The notes: generated by a model from the sequence alone, not told the origin. A DNA stretch of 42,011 nucleotides from Pseudoflavonifractor_A sp022772585 (GCF_052065415.1 NZ_JBQHUB010000023.1:1-42011); one strand, 5' to 3'; numbered from the stretch's first letter, positions 15,201-24,548 are shown. Translations and numbers: made by a program.

Positions 15201-16484
15201 ATGAGCGACAAAAACAGCCAGGAGGCCCTCTTCGGTTCGGATGTCAAGCGGCTTCCCCTGAAGGATCTTGTCAAGCGCATCGGCCCCGGCCTCATCGCCA
15301 CCGGCATCGTCATCGGCCCCGGCGCCGTCACCACCTCCGCCATGCTGGGCGCCAACTACGGCTACGCCCTGATCTGGCTCATCATCCCCATCATCTTCAT
15401 GGGCATTACCTTTATGATGACCACCAACCGGCTGGCCATCGTCACCGGGCTGCCCACCATCCACGCCATCAAGAAGTACTACGGCCCCATCGCCTCCGGC
15501 GTGGTGGGCGTGGCTGTGTTCCTGGCCTGCCTGTTCTTTACCATGGGCAACATCTCGGGCACCGGCGCCGGCATGAACCTGATCTTCGGCATCAACTGGA
15601 AACTGGGTTCGGTCATCATGATCGCCATCGTCCTGTACTGCTATTTTGCCAAGAATGTCTATTCCAAGGTGGAACGCATCATCACGCTGTGTATTCTGGT
15701 GATGATCGTGTCCTTCTATGCCACCCTTGTGGGTGTGGGCGGCCCCGACTGGGGCGGGCTGGGCAAAGGCATGGTGGGCTTCCGGGTGCCTGAGGGCAGC
15801 CTGGCCACCGCTCTGGCCTTCATCTCCACCAACGCCGCTGTTACCTCCGGCATCTACGCCACCTACCTGGGCAAGGAGAAGAAGTGGAAGAAAGAGGACC
15901 TGTTCAACGGCGTCATGTTTACCGATGCTCTGGTCCACGTCATCAGTGTGGTGCTCATCTCGGGCGCCATCATTCTGGTGGGCGCCATCGTGCTCCATCC
16001 CCAGGGACTGGCCATCAAGGCGCCCGCCCAGCTGGCTGAGATGCTGGTGCCCATCATGGGTCCCGCCGCCAAGTACATCATGGGCCTGGCCCTGGTGGGC
16101 GCGGGCTTCTCCTCCCTGCTGGCCAACACTCAGCGCGGCATGGTGCTGCTGGGCGCCGGCTTTGACCGGGACGTGGGTCTGGAGACCAAATTCATCCGCT
16201 ACGGCTGCCTGATCTGCCTGATCTTCTCCATGATCGTGTGCTACAGCTACGGCGGCTCCCCCACCCAGCTCATCCTGATGGCCAATGTGGCCACCTCCAT
16301 CGCCACTCCTGTGGGCGGATTGTTCATCCTGCTGCTCCTGTGGCGCAAGGACATCAACGAGGGCTACAAGAAGCCCACCGCCCTGCGGGTGTGCATGACT
16401 GTGAGCTACGTATTCGTGCTCATCATGACCTTCACCGCCCTGCGCACTTCCATTCCCAAGCTCATCGCCTCCCTGGGTTTTTAA
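15201..16484 (+). CDS. Nramp-related membrane transporter lacking canonical metal motifs
   Basis: This 427-residue protein has about 11 membrane segments and is clearly of the Nramp (LeuT-fold) family. The region that normally reads DPGN in segment 1 is GPGAVTT here (residues 39-45). The segment-6 MPH metal motif is replaced by FISTNAAVTSG (about 209-219). The Asp, Asn and Met that bind Mn or Fe in true Nramp proteins are therefore missing. Related divergent Nramp clades include Mg transporters and families of unknown substrate. Given its position after a DapA-like lyase under LacI control, import of the organic substrate is a reasonable guess. The start at 15201 has AAAGGAG about 8 bases upstream. 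Confidence 0.85.
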   Translation: MSDKNSQEALFGSDVKRLPLKDLVKRIGPGLIATGIVIGPGAVTTSAMLGANYGYALIWLIIPIIFMGITFMMTTNRLAIVTGLPTIHAIKKYYGPIASGVVGVAVFLACLFFTMGNISGTGAGMNLIFGINWKLGSVIMIAIVLYCYFAKNVYSKVERIITLCILVMIVSFYATLVGVGGPDWGGLGKGMVGFRVPEGSLATALAFISTNAAVTSGIYATYLGKEKKWKKEDLFNGVMFTDALVHVISVVLISGAIILVGAIVLHPQGLAIKAPAQLAEMLVPIMGPAAKYIMGLALVGAGFSSLLANTQRGMVLLGAGFDRDVGLETKFIRYGCLICLIFSMIVCYSYGGSPTQLILMANVATSIATPVGGLFILLLLWRKDINEGYKKPTALRVCMTVSYVFVLIMTFTALRTSIPKLIASLGF

Positions 16485-16540
16485 TGCTCCCCTTCTCTTG
16501 ACCGGACGGCTCCAGCCGGGGCTGTCTGACGCGCTGAAAC

Positions 16541-16585
16541 GCTCCGCCCATCGTATCCCGGGGAACGGTGGGCGGAGCTTCCTTT
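16541..16585 (+). terminator. Terminator after the Nramp-like gene
   Basis: A 14-bp stem with one G-T pair (16541-16554/16565-16578) is followed by TTCCTTT. It lies 57 bases past the stop. Confidence 0.65.
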
Positions 16586-16613
16586 ATCTTTGATTCGGAA
16601 AGGACTTGTGTTT

Positions 16614-16943
16614 ATGCGTGCTCAGATCCACCACGCCGCTCTGAACGCGGACCCGCTGGACTGGTATGTCTCCTTTTTTGAGACGGTGTTCGGCATGGAG
16701 GTCCGCAAGACCGCGGGAAAGGCACCCCACCGGAAGGTATGGTTCCATCAGGGCATCCAGCTCAACGAGTGCGCCGCCGGCAGCGGACAGGCCGGCCCCT
16801 GCGACCACGTCTCCATTGCCGTGGAGGACGTGGAGGACACGGTAAAGGCCGCACTCGCCCGGGGCTGCACCCCTCTGCCCAACGGCGCCAACTGGTTCGT
16901 CCTGCCCAACGGGTTCCCCCTGGAGCTGATGGAGCTTGCCTAG
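16614..16943 (+). CDS. VOC-superfamily (glyoxalase-like) protein
   Basis: This 109-residue, single-module protein is of the vicinal-oxygen-chelate fold (glyoxalase/dioxygenase superfamily). The N-terminal strand has the HHAAL motif with a probable metal His. The second half-module has CDHVSIAVEDVEDTV, and the C-terminal strand LELMELA supplies the usual metal Glu. The protein would work as a homodimer with a divalent metal. The substrate cannot be assigned. The start at 16614 follows AAAGGA by 11 bases; an in-frame ATG 8 codons upstream has a weaker context. Terminators lie on both sides, so it is probably transcribed alone. Confidence 0.75.
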   Translation: MRAQIHHAALNADPLDWYVSFFETVFGMEVRKTAGKAPHRKVWFHQGIQLNECAAGSGQAGPCDHVSIAVEDVEDTVKAALARGCTPLPNGANWFVLPNGFPLELMELA

Positions 16944-16970
16944 GGCGTGCCTCTGCTCCCTGTCAGGCAG

Positions 16971-17006
16971 AAGCAGACGTCCGCTGATGCGGACGTCTGC
17001 TTTTTT
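16971..17006 (+). terminator. Terminator after the VOC gene
   Basis: A 14-bp stem (16971-16984/16989-17002, loop TGAT) runs into T6. Confidence 0.9.
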
Positions 17007-17096
17007 CCGTCATTGCCCGCCCGCCGGGGCATCCAGCAGGCTCCTCCGGCACAAAATCGCATATTCTGTGAACGAATTGTAGTTCTTATGTTAACA

Positions 17097-17139
17097 TTAG
17101 CACTCTCCTATTGACAGTGCTAATCCATTGGAGTATAAC
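17097..17139 (+). promoter_or_regulatory. CIRCE operator overlapping the hsp20 promoter
   Basis: TTAGCACTC (17097-17105), 9 bases, then CAGTGCTAA (17115-17123) matches the HrcA-binding CIRCE consensus except for the first base of the right arm. A promoter overlaps it: -35 TTGACA (17111-17116), a 17-base spacer, -10 TATAAC (17134-17139). The gene should therefore be derepressed by heat through HrcA. Confidence 0.9.
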
Positions 17140-17219
17140 ATGATCGTTCCAAATGAGAGGGGCCAAAAAGCTCCCCGCACAGGGCATTTTGATTCGGAAT
17201 CTGATTGGAGGAATGACTT

Positions 17220-17660
17220 ATGATGCCCAGTATTTTTGGTGAAAACCTGTTCGACGATTTCTTTGATAACGGCTTTTTCCCGTCCCTGGCTGGCCGGGAT
17301 CCCCTTTATGGTAAACGGGGCAAGAATCTGATGAAGACCGACGTCCGTGAGACTGGGGACAGCTATGAGCTGGACGTGGATCTGCCCGGCTTCAAGAAGG
17401 ATGAGATCACGCTGGACCTGAAGGACGGTTATCTGTCCATCAGCGCCGCCAAGGGTCTCAGCAAGGATGAAAAGACCGAAGAGGGCAAATACATCCGTCA
17501 GGAGCGGTATACCGGTGCCTGCAGCCGCAGCTTTTACGTGGGTGAGGGCGTGGAGCCCAAGGACGTGTCCGCCCGGTTTGAGGACGGCATCCTGCGTATT
17601 TCCCTCCCCAAGCAGGACAGGAAGGAGCTGCCCAGATCCTCTGCGATCGCCATTGAGTAA
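17220..17660 (+). CDS. Hsp20/alpha-crystallin small heat-shock protein
   Basis: This 146-residue protein has a central alpha-crystallin domain (about 40-135). It includes DSYELDVDLPGFKKDEI, the YIRQERYTGACSRSFYV segment and the GILRISLPK motif near the end. The N-terminal arm is Phe-rich (FDDFFDNGFFP), as usual for oligomer assembly. It acts as an ATP-independent holdase chaperone. GGAGG lies 10 bases before the first of two adjacent ATG codons. It is controlled by a CIRCE element and stands alone, without groEL or dnaK beside it. Confidence 0.95.
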   Translation: MMPSIFGENLFDDFFDNGFFPSLAGRDPLYGKRGKNLMKTDVRETGDSYELDVDLPGFKKDEITLDLKDGYLSISAAKGLSKDEKTEEGKYIRQERYTGACSRSFYVGEGVEPKDVSARFEDGILRISLPKQDRKELPRSSAIAIE

Positions 17661-17751
17661 CGGCACAACGACGGCGCCCGGCGGGATCTCCCGTCCATAA
17701 CGGGGTGCCGCGCCGGGGCCATGGCCGCCTTTCAAAACAGCCCGGGCAGCG

Positions 17752-17796
17752 AACGGACCCCGGCCGCCAAACGGCGGCCGGGGTCCGTTTCTTTTT
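17752..17796 (+). terminator. Terminator after hsp20
   Basis: A 17-bp perfect stem (17752-17768/17773-17789) is followed by a T-rich tract. It also sits just beyond the end of the convergent hydantoinase gene. Confidence 0.85.
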
Positions 17797-17810
17797 ACAC
17801 AAGATACAAC

Positions 17811-19211
17811 TTATAAGCGGATCATATCCGCGGCGCGGCGCTCCGCCAGGCGGCCGGAGCCGGGCCGGGCCAGGAATTCCCCGCCGTCCACGATGAGCTC
17901 GCCCCGCCGCAGCACCTGGTCCGCGCGGCCGTACAGCCGCTCGCCGCCGTAGGGATTCCAGTCCACCGGGCTGTGCAGGGTCTCGGGAGATACCACACAG
18001 GAGGCCTCCGGATCGAAGATGACCAGGTCGGCGTCGCTGCCCGCGGCTATGGCGCCCTTCCGGGGCCACATGCCAAAAATCCTGGCCGGGTTGGCGGAGA
18101 GCAGCTCCACCAGTCTGGGCAGGCTGATGCGGCCGCTGCGTACACCGTATGTATACATGGCCGCCAGCCGGGTCTCCATGCCGGGCAGGCCGTTGGGGGT
18201 GCGGGTAAAGTCGTTCTCTCCCACAGCCTTGTTGGCCAGGGTGAAGCCGCAGTGGTCCGAGCTGACCACACTGATGAGCCCCTCCCGGACGCCCTCCCAC
18301 AGGGCCTCCTGGTCCTCGGCGGAGCGCAGCGGGGGGCTGCAGATGAAGTTGGCGCCGTCGGGGCGGCTGTACTTCTCATCGGTCATGGTCAGGTAGTGGA
18401 TGCAGGTCTCGGCGCAGACGTGGACGCCCTCCGCCCTGGCCTTGCGCAGCAGCTCCAGGCTCTCCTTGCAGGACAGGTGGAAGATGTAGAGATTGCCGCC
18501 GGTGGCCTTGGCCAGATAGATGGCCCGGTTGACGGCCTCGGCCTCCACCAAATTGTACTTGCAGCGGGGGAAGTCCGCGGGGGAGGTGCGGCCCTCCGCC
18601 TTGAAACGGTCGGAAAAATAGCAGCACATGGCGTCGTTCTCCGCGTGGACGCCCACAATGCCCCCCTTCCGGGCGGTGATGGCCAGCGCCTCCAGCAAAG
18701 CAGCGTCGCTGGCCATCCGGTTCTGGCGGGAATAGGTCATGTACAGCTTGACGGAGGGAGTGTCGTCTCCGATCATCTCCTCCAGCTGCTCCAGGGTCTC
18801 CCCGTCCACCCGGGTGGGGCAGGCGTGGATGGCGTAGTCGGTCACCGCGCCCTCAGAAAACTGCTCCTTGCGCGCGGCGCAGGTATCCCGGATGCAGCGC
18901 TCCTTGTCCCACTGGATGCCGAAGTCGCACACGGTGGTCACGCCGCCGAAGGCCGCCGAACGGGTGGCGGTATAGAAGTCGTCCCCGGCGTATTTGCCCT
19001 GGAAGGGATGGTGGATATGGACATGGGGGTCGATCATTCCCGGCATCACCAGCTTGCCGGCGGCGTCCACGGTTTGTCTGGCCTCGCCCAAAGTGCCGCG
19101 CAGGCCCACCGCGGCGATCTTTTCGCCCGAGACCGCCACATCGTAAGGGCAGGTCCCCTCGCTGGTGACTACCGTTCCGTTTTTGATGATGCAGTCAAAC
19201 ACAGCGCTCAC
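17811..19211 (-). CDS. Dihydropyrimidinase/hydantoinase-type cyclic amidohydrolase
   Basis: This 466-residue protein is of the D-hydantoinase/dihydropyrimidinase family and hydrolyses cyclic diamides to N-carbamoyl acids. Metal-site motifs are all visible: DPHVHIHH (near residue 61), the carbamylated Lys in VKLYMTYS (near 154), HAEND (near 190), HLSCKE (near 245) and SSDHCG (near 320). Length is normal. It starts 5 bases after the stop of the chimeric gene upstream, so it may depend on a promoter further right. Members of this family occur with ygfK and ssnA in anaerobic purine-degradation loci, and a ygfK homologue lies 15 kb away in this window. Whether the substrate is a hydantoin, a dihydropyrimidine or a purine-derived ring is not resolvable here. 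Confidence 0.9.
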   Translation of the reverse strand: MSAVFDCIIKNGTVVTSEGTCPYDVAVSGEKIAAVGLRGTLGEARQTVDAAGKLVMPGMIDPHVHIHHPFQGKYAGDDFYTATRSAAFGGVTTVCDFGIQWDKERCIRDTCAARKEQFSEGAVTDYAIHACPTRVDGETLEQLEEMIGDDTPSVKLYMTYSRQNRMASDAALLEALAITARKGGIVGVHAENDAMCCYFSDRFKAEGRTSPADFPRCKYNLVEAEAVNRAIYLAKATGGNLYIFHLSCKESLELLRKARAEGVHVCAETCIHYLTMTDEKYSRPDGANFICSPPLRSAEDQEALWEGVREGLISVVSSDHCGFTLANKAVGENDFTRTPNGLPGMETRLAAMYTYGVRSGRISLPRLVELLSANPARIFGMWPRKGAIAAGSDADLVIFDPEASCVVSPETLHSPVDWNPYGGERLYGRADQVLRRGELIVDGGEFLARPGSGRLAERRAADMIRL

Positions 19212-19216
19212 CTCTT

Positions 19217-20062
19217 TTACGCGTTCAGGCAGTCCTGAACGGCCTTGAGCACCACAGGGATCATCTCGTCCTTCAGGTCATTGTGGCAGATCATGCGCAC
19301 GTAGGCGGGGCCCACGGGCTTGGCCTTGACGCCGAAGCCGTCCAGCTTCTCCACAAACTGTTTGGCTGTCAGCCCCACAGGCGCGGTGTCGATGCGCACC
19401 ACGTTGGTCTGCACCTGGGCCATGTCGATGCCCAGGCCCAGCTCCTTCAGGCCGGCGGCCAGAGCCTGGGCGTGAGCATGGTCCTCGGCCAGGCGCTTGT
19501 AGTTGTTCAGTCCCACGATGCCGGCCGCCGCCACGACGCCGCCCTGGCGCCAGCCGCCGCCCAGCATCTGCCGCATGACCCGGGCCCTGGCGATCACGTC
19601 TTTGGGGCCCATCAGGATGGAGCCGATGGGGCAGGCCAGGCCCTTGCTCAGGCACAGGGAGACCACGTCCACCTTCTCACAGAGGACCGCGGGGTCCATA
19701 TCCAGGGCCACGGCGGCGTTGAGCACCCGGGCGCCGTCCATGTAGACGGGCAGGCTGTGCCGGTGGGCGAAGTTGCCCGCCGTGTTGGACACTCTGGAGG
19801 GGATCCCCGACTCGCGCAGGGCCTTGACACAGGCACGGATGGGCAGCGTGCTGAAATAGGCCGCGGGTCCCTCTTCGTCCAGCGTCTCATTGAGGGCCAT
19901 GTAATCCTCATTGTCGGGGATGGGGAAGTCGGCCACATTGAGCGCCACCCGCTCCATACAGGCCATGGCGCGGTTGTCAGCCAGGCCCACGCCGATGACG
20001 ATGGAGGGATTCCACTTCTCGATCTCCGCCTCCACCGCCGGCATGCACAGCTTCCGGCTCAC
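19217..20062 (-). pseudogene. In-frame chimera: pyroglutamyl-peptidase fragment fused to threonine-aldolase C-terminal part
   Basis: The 281-residue frame joins two unrelated enzymes. Residues 1-98 match the middle of pyrrolidone-carboxylate peptidase (ERVALNVADFPIPDNE, GPAAYFSTLP, SRVSNTAG). They lack its first ~90 residues and the catalytic Cys-containing segment that normally follows SNTAG. From about residue 99 (AHRHSLPVYMDGARVLNAAV) the sequence is the C-terminal part of a low-specificity L-threonine aldolase, including the PLP Lys (CLSKGLACPIGS) but lacking about the first 170 residues. Neither half can be a complete enzyme. The junction is near 19770; no repeat is obvious there. This is a rearrangement or an assembly chimera. 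Confidence 0.8.
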
Positions 20063-22637
20063 TGGAAAGCTGGCGCTGCGGAAGCCATATCCTTGGTCAT
20101 GCTCATGCCTCTGTCGCTGGAGAAGATCATGGGCACCATGGAGGCGATGGTGGTCAGGGTGGTCATCAGGATGGGCCGCAGACGGGTGGCGCCCGCCTGC
20201 ACCAGGGCGTCCTTCAGCGGCATGGTCTGCCGCAGCTGGTCAATGGCGTCGATGAGGTAAATGCCGTTGTTCACCGAAATACCTACCAGCATCAGCACGC
20301 CCATCAGGCCAATCATAGAGAGGTCGCGGCCCAGGAGGAACAGGAACCCGAAAGAGCCAATGAGGCTCAGAGGGATACACATCATCACCATGATGGACAG
20401 ACGCGGGGCGCCGAACTGGATGGCCATGACCAGGAACACCAGGAAAATGGCGGTTGCGATTGCCCCGATGAGGTCGTCGGTGGTCTCCTGGGTGCTCTCG
20501 TCCATGACGCCGGTGGCCAGGGAGACGCCCTCGGGCAGCTCCAGCTGGGCTACGGCGGCATCGATGGCGTCCCCGGCGCTCTTGGAGCCCGTGCTGGTGG
20601 TGGTGGCGGTGACGGAGGCGATATAGTGCCCGTCCTCCCGCAGGATGGAGGGCAGGGTGGTGACATACTCCACATCGGCCAGGTCACGCAGGGAGAGCTG
20701 ACGGCCCGAGGAGGTCATCAGGGGGAAGTCCAGCAGATCGGTGATGGTGTCATACTTGCCCTCGGGGTACTCGATGATCACATCGTACTCGCTGTCGCCA
20801 TACTCCAGCTCGGTGGCGGTCATGCCGTTGAGGGCGTAGTAGACCTGCCCGGCGATAGCCTGCTCGGAGGAGCCGGCGGCGATGGCCTTCTGAGAGTTGA
20901 TGACGATCTTGCCCTTGACCCGGCTCTGAGAGAAGTCGTTCGCCACGTCGATGACGCCGGGGGTCTGGCGCATGACCTCCTCGATTTGGCTGGCGGCCAC
21001 TTTCAGGTCGTCCAGGTCGTCGCCCTGGACTTCGATCTCCTTGCTGTTGCCGCTCATAGAGGTGCTGATGCTAGCGCCCGAGCCGCTGGTGGGGCTCACT
21101 GAGATTTCCATGCCGGGGGTGGTTCCGAAGCGGGTGACATACTCCTCCACCGCGCTCTCGCTGGTGCGGTCACAGTTCTCCACGGCGTAGGCGGTAAAGG
21201 AGGCCGAGCTGCCCGAACCGGACAGGCTCAAGCTGCTGCCGTTGGAAATCTGGGTGATGACCTTCTCAAACTTCTCATCCTCCAAAAGAGCCTGCTCGAT
21301 CTCCTGGATATTTTCATCCATGACCTCCAGCTTGGTGCCCGAGCGGAAGGAGACCGAGATAGAGATGCTGCCATCGTAGTTGTTGGGCATCATGATGATG
21401 TCCATTTGGGTCAGCATCCCGATGGCCAGGGCGAAGCAGAGCACGCCCACCATCACCACCCGGCCGGGGTGGCGCAGCAGCTTGGGCATGACGCTGCGGT
21501 AGCCCTTTTGCAGGCGGCGCATGAACCGGTTGATGGGAATGTCCTCCCTGGCCACGGGCTTGAGCCACATATAGGCCAGGGGGACCACCACCACGGCGGA
21601 GAGGAAGGAGCAGATGAGGCAGAACATGATGGTCCAGCACAGGGGGCCGGCCAGCTGTCCGATGAGGCCCTTCAGCATGGCCAGGGGCACATAGACCACC
21701 ACGGTGGTCAGCGTGCCGCCCAGGATGGACATGATCATGGTGGAGTGCCCTGGACGGCGGCCTCCTTGGGAGTGAGTCCCTCGGAGCGGTAGCGCATACA
21801 GGCCTCCATGACCACGATGGAGTTATCCACAATCATGCCTATGGCGATGATAAGGCCGGCGCCCGTCATCAGATCCAGGTTGAACCCGGCGTAACTCATG
21901 CAGATCATGGCCAGCAGGATGGACAGAGGCATGCTCATGCCCACGATCAGGCTGGCCCGGACGTTGCCGAAGAAGAGGAAGATGACCACCATGGTGCAGA
22001 TGACGCCGATGATGAGGGTCTGAAGCACGTTGCCCATGGTATCCCGGACGTTCTCGCCCTCGCTGTAGATGGTGGTAAAGCTCACCCCGTCCACGCTGTA
22101 CTCTTCCAGGGTGGACAGGACGCGGCTGCAGACATCCATGGTGGCGGCGCTGTCCTGCTTGGTGACGCTGAGCATCACGGTCCCCTGGCCGTTATACCGG
22201 GTGATGCTGCCGGCGTCCTCTTGGTAAAAGTCCAGGAAGGTACACACATCGGACATCTTCACGGTATGTCCGTAGGGGGTCTGGATGGGCAGGGAGCGCA
22301 GGCTCTCCAGCTCGGTGGTGACGCTGCCGTAGACGCCCAGGGAGACATCTTGGCTGCCCTGGGAGACACTGCCCACCGGCATATCGAAGTCGGCGCCGGC
22401 GATGGCCGAGCCCAGACCGGAGATGCTGAGGCCGTACTGCTTCATGGCGGCCTCATCCACCACGATGCGGATGTAGTCCTCCTGGCTGCCGGTCACCGAC
22501 ACCTGGGCCACGCCCGAGAGGGACTCCAGCGCGGGCACCACGTCCTCGTCCAGGTAGTTGCTGATGTCGAAGTCCCCGGGTGCGGAGACGGTGAGCATCA
22601 TGGTGGACATGGACATGCTGTTGGTGCTCAGTTTCAT
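20059..22637 (-). pseudogene. RND-family efflux pump, truncated at both ends and frameshifted
   Basis: Two adjacent frames together encode the body of an RND (AcrB/HAE-type) permease. The first part (22637 to about 21740) begins at MKLSTNSMSMSTMML, lacking roughly the first 120 residues. It includes membrane segments with GAGLIIAIGMIVDNSIVVMEA. The reading frame then shifts by one base (a C is missing near 21745) and continues with TMIMSILGGTLTTVVVYVPLA to GVSLATGVMDEST and LMLVGISVNNGIYLIDAID. The protein breaks off after SSDRGMSMTKDMA and a short unrelated tail, missing the last membrane helix or two. Both ends coincide with abrupt changes of gene content. No membrane-fusion partner is nearby. 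Confidence 0.85.
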
Positions 22638-22669
22638 GATAGAGGAAACGAAGCCTGGTACGGTCGCTG

Positions 22670-23680
22670 GTGGTGGGCACGGTGCTGATCGCCCTCTCCG
22701 CCGTTATCACCATCACCATTGTGCAGCTCATCTACCTCAAGATGGGCAGCGATCTGGCCCTGGAGAAGCCCCTCTTTATCCTGACGTTCCTTGTCACCGC
22801 CGGGGTGGTGGGAGTGGCGGCGGGCGCCGTCAACTATCGGCTCAACCAGAATCTATCCCGCCTTACCCGGGGCCTGGAGGCGATAGCCGACGGGGATTTC
22901 TCCGTCCGTCTGGACCCGTCCAAGGCCGGCCCTATGTCCTCCACGTACGAGGACTTCAACAAGATGGGGAAGGAACTCCAGAGCATCCAGACCCTCCGGG
23001 AGGATTTTATCAACAATTCCTCCCACGAGTTCAAGACACCTATCACCGCCGTCCAAGGCTTCGCCGAACTTTTGCAGGAGCCGGACCTCACTGAGGAGGA
23101 CCGGCGGCAGTACACCCAGATTATCCTGAACGAGTCCACCCGGCTGGCCAGCCTGGCCGACAGTGCCCTCCTCCTCACCCACCTGGAGGCCCAGCAGGTC
23201 ATCCCGGACCAGGCCCCCTACGCCCTGGACGAGCAGATCAAGCAGTGTGCCATCCTCCTGTCCGGCCAGTGGGAGAGAAAACATATCGCCTTCTCCGCCG
23301 AGCTGGAGGAGGCCTCCTTCGTGGGCAACCAGGAGGTCATGCGCCATGTGTGGCTCACTCTGCTGAACAACGCCATCAAGTACACCCCCGAAGGGGGTGA
23401 GATCACGGTAACCCTGACCGTCTCGGCCGGGGAGATCGCCGTCCGGGTGTCGGACACCGGCATCGGCATGGACGAAGAGACCCAGAGGCACGTGTTCGAC
23501 AAATACTACCAGGGGCCCGCCGGAAAAAAAGGCCAGGGGCTGGGCCTGGGGCTCGCTATTGTCCATCGCATTGTGGAATTGTGCGGCGGCAGCATTGAAG
23601 TCCACAGCGTGGCGGACCAGGGCAGCACGTTCACCGTGCGTCTTCCCGAGGGGGCTGAGAAAGGTCCCTCCTGCCCCTGA
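22670..23680 (+). CDS. Sensor histidine kinase with lost or altered start
   Basis: This 336-residue kinase has two membrane segments (about 1-24 and 35-60) with a short external loop, a HAMP-like linker, a HisKA domain with the phospho-acceptor His in NSSHEFKTPITAVQ (near 118), and a complete ATPase domain (N box LNNAIKYTPEGG; G1 SDTGIGMDEE; G2 GQGLGLGLAIV). The frame extends upstream only to a TAG at 22640, and the first usable start is GTG at 22670 with no ribosome site. About eight expected N-terminal residues and the start codon are lost where the truncated RND gene begins on the other strand. No response regulator is adjacent. It may be inactive for lack of initiation. Confidence 0.8.
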   Translation: MVGTVLIALSAVITITIVQLIYLKMGSDLALEKPLFILTFLVTAGVVGVAAGAVNYRLNQNLSRLTRGLEAIADGDFSVRLDPSKAGPMSSTYEDFNKMGKELQSIQTLREDFINNSSHEFKTPITAVQGFAELLQEPDLTEEDRRQYTQIILNESTRLASLADSALLLTHLEAQQVIPDQAPYALDEQIKQCAILLSGQWERKHIAFSAELEEASFVGNQEVMRHVWLTLLNNAIKYTPEGGEITVTLTVSAGEIAVRVSDTGIGMDEETQRHVFDKYYQGPAGKKGQGLGLGLAIVHRIVELCGGSIEVHSVADQGSTFTVRLPEGAEKGPSCP

Positions 23681-23895
23681 TCTCCCCGCCCAAAAGCGCG
23701 TGAAAAAACCAGGATCCGATACGCTGCCTATCGTAGAAGCGCAAGGTGACAGGGCGAGCGGTTTTATCAAAAAGTTGACAGACAGGGGATCAGTGCCACA
23801 CCCCGGAAAATAAGGGCGGCAACGATGTGCTGATCGCAGTGCGGGACTGCTATAAGATCTCGGGGGTTGCTTATGAATCCTGATGGCGCAGCGGT

Positions 23896-24084
23896 CTGCT
23901 CCCGCAGGTACACGCCGGTGAACCAGGGGGCCTCCAGGCATTCAGGCAGGATACTAAGGGTTTCAACGGATGCCGTCCGTGCCCCGCTTTCCCGGGCCCG
24001 GACGGTATCATCCGGGCAGCCGCAGAGGCCCGCGAGGTTTTTTTGTGTCAAACCTTTACTGACCCGCGCCCTTTGGATCGCATT
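23896..24084 (-). pseudogene. XRE HTH fragment
   Basis: This is a fragment of an HTH_3 protein (NAIQRARVSKGLTQKNLAGL, then SVETLSILPECLEAPW). It is read in the same open frame as the ATPase and hydrolase fragments to its right, without its own start. It has the length of a DNA-binding domain plus part of the linker. It looks like a gene remnant within scrambled DNA. Confidence 0.6.
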
Positions 24085-24162
24085 TGAATTATTCTGGTGC
24101 TGGGTGCTGAGGGTCGTTGATCTGCAAGAGTGGCCCATACTCTCTCTGAAATGTTTTGGGTC

Positions 24163-24270
24163 GCTGATGTTGTTGGCGGAGGTCGGGTTGCCGGTGTTAT
24201 CCATCAAAAACTCCGCCAAGCGCCCCAGCGCGATAGGGTTGCTGAGACGGTATTTCTGTACCAGACCCCG
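24163..24270 (-). pseudogene. AAA/DUF4143-type ATPase fragment
   Basis: About 36 residues (YRLSNPIALGRLAEFLMDN and TGNPTSANNIS) match the C-proximal part of AAA_14/DUF4143 ATPases, which are common in gut Firmicutes. There is no P-loop, so it is only a small remnant. It is fused in frame to the hydrolase fragment on one side and the HTH fragment on the other. Confidence 0.5.
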
Positions 24271-24271
24271 G

Positions 24272-24548
24272 TTGACAATGGTTTCATAGACGTCCATGCC
24301 CTCCTGACGGCCCATGAATACCATATCGCCGTCGGAATGGGCGATCCCACGGACGTCAACCTTGCAGATGGCGTAGCCATACTGACACCAGTAGGCGGGG
24401 CCGGGGGCCTCAAAGCCCTGCCAGCCGGACACCCGATTTTTGGAGAAGCCGGTCTTGGTCACATGGGAATTCGTGTTGAACGGGCCGCCCCGTCCCACAG
24501 GGGGATGGCCATATCCTCCTGGCACTCGATGTCGATGGGCAGGGGCAT
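24272..24548 (-). pseudogene. CocE/NonD-type hydrolase N-terminal fragment, frameshifted
   Basis: It begins at ATG 24548 with MPLPIDIECQEDMAIPLWDG. It then shifts frame near 24480 and continues with GFEAPGPAYWCQYGYAICKV and DVRGIAHSDGD, a pattern typical of CocE/X-Pro dipeptidyl-peptidase hydrolases. The Ser nucleophile region and everything downstream are missing. It ends abruptly at the ATPase fragment. Confidence 0.55.
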
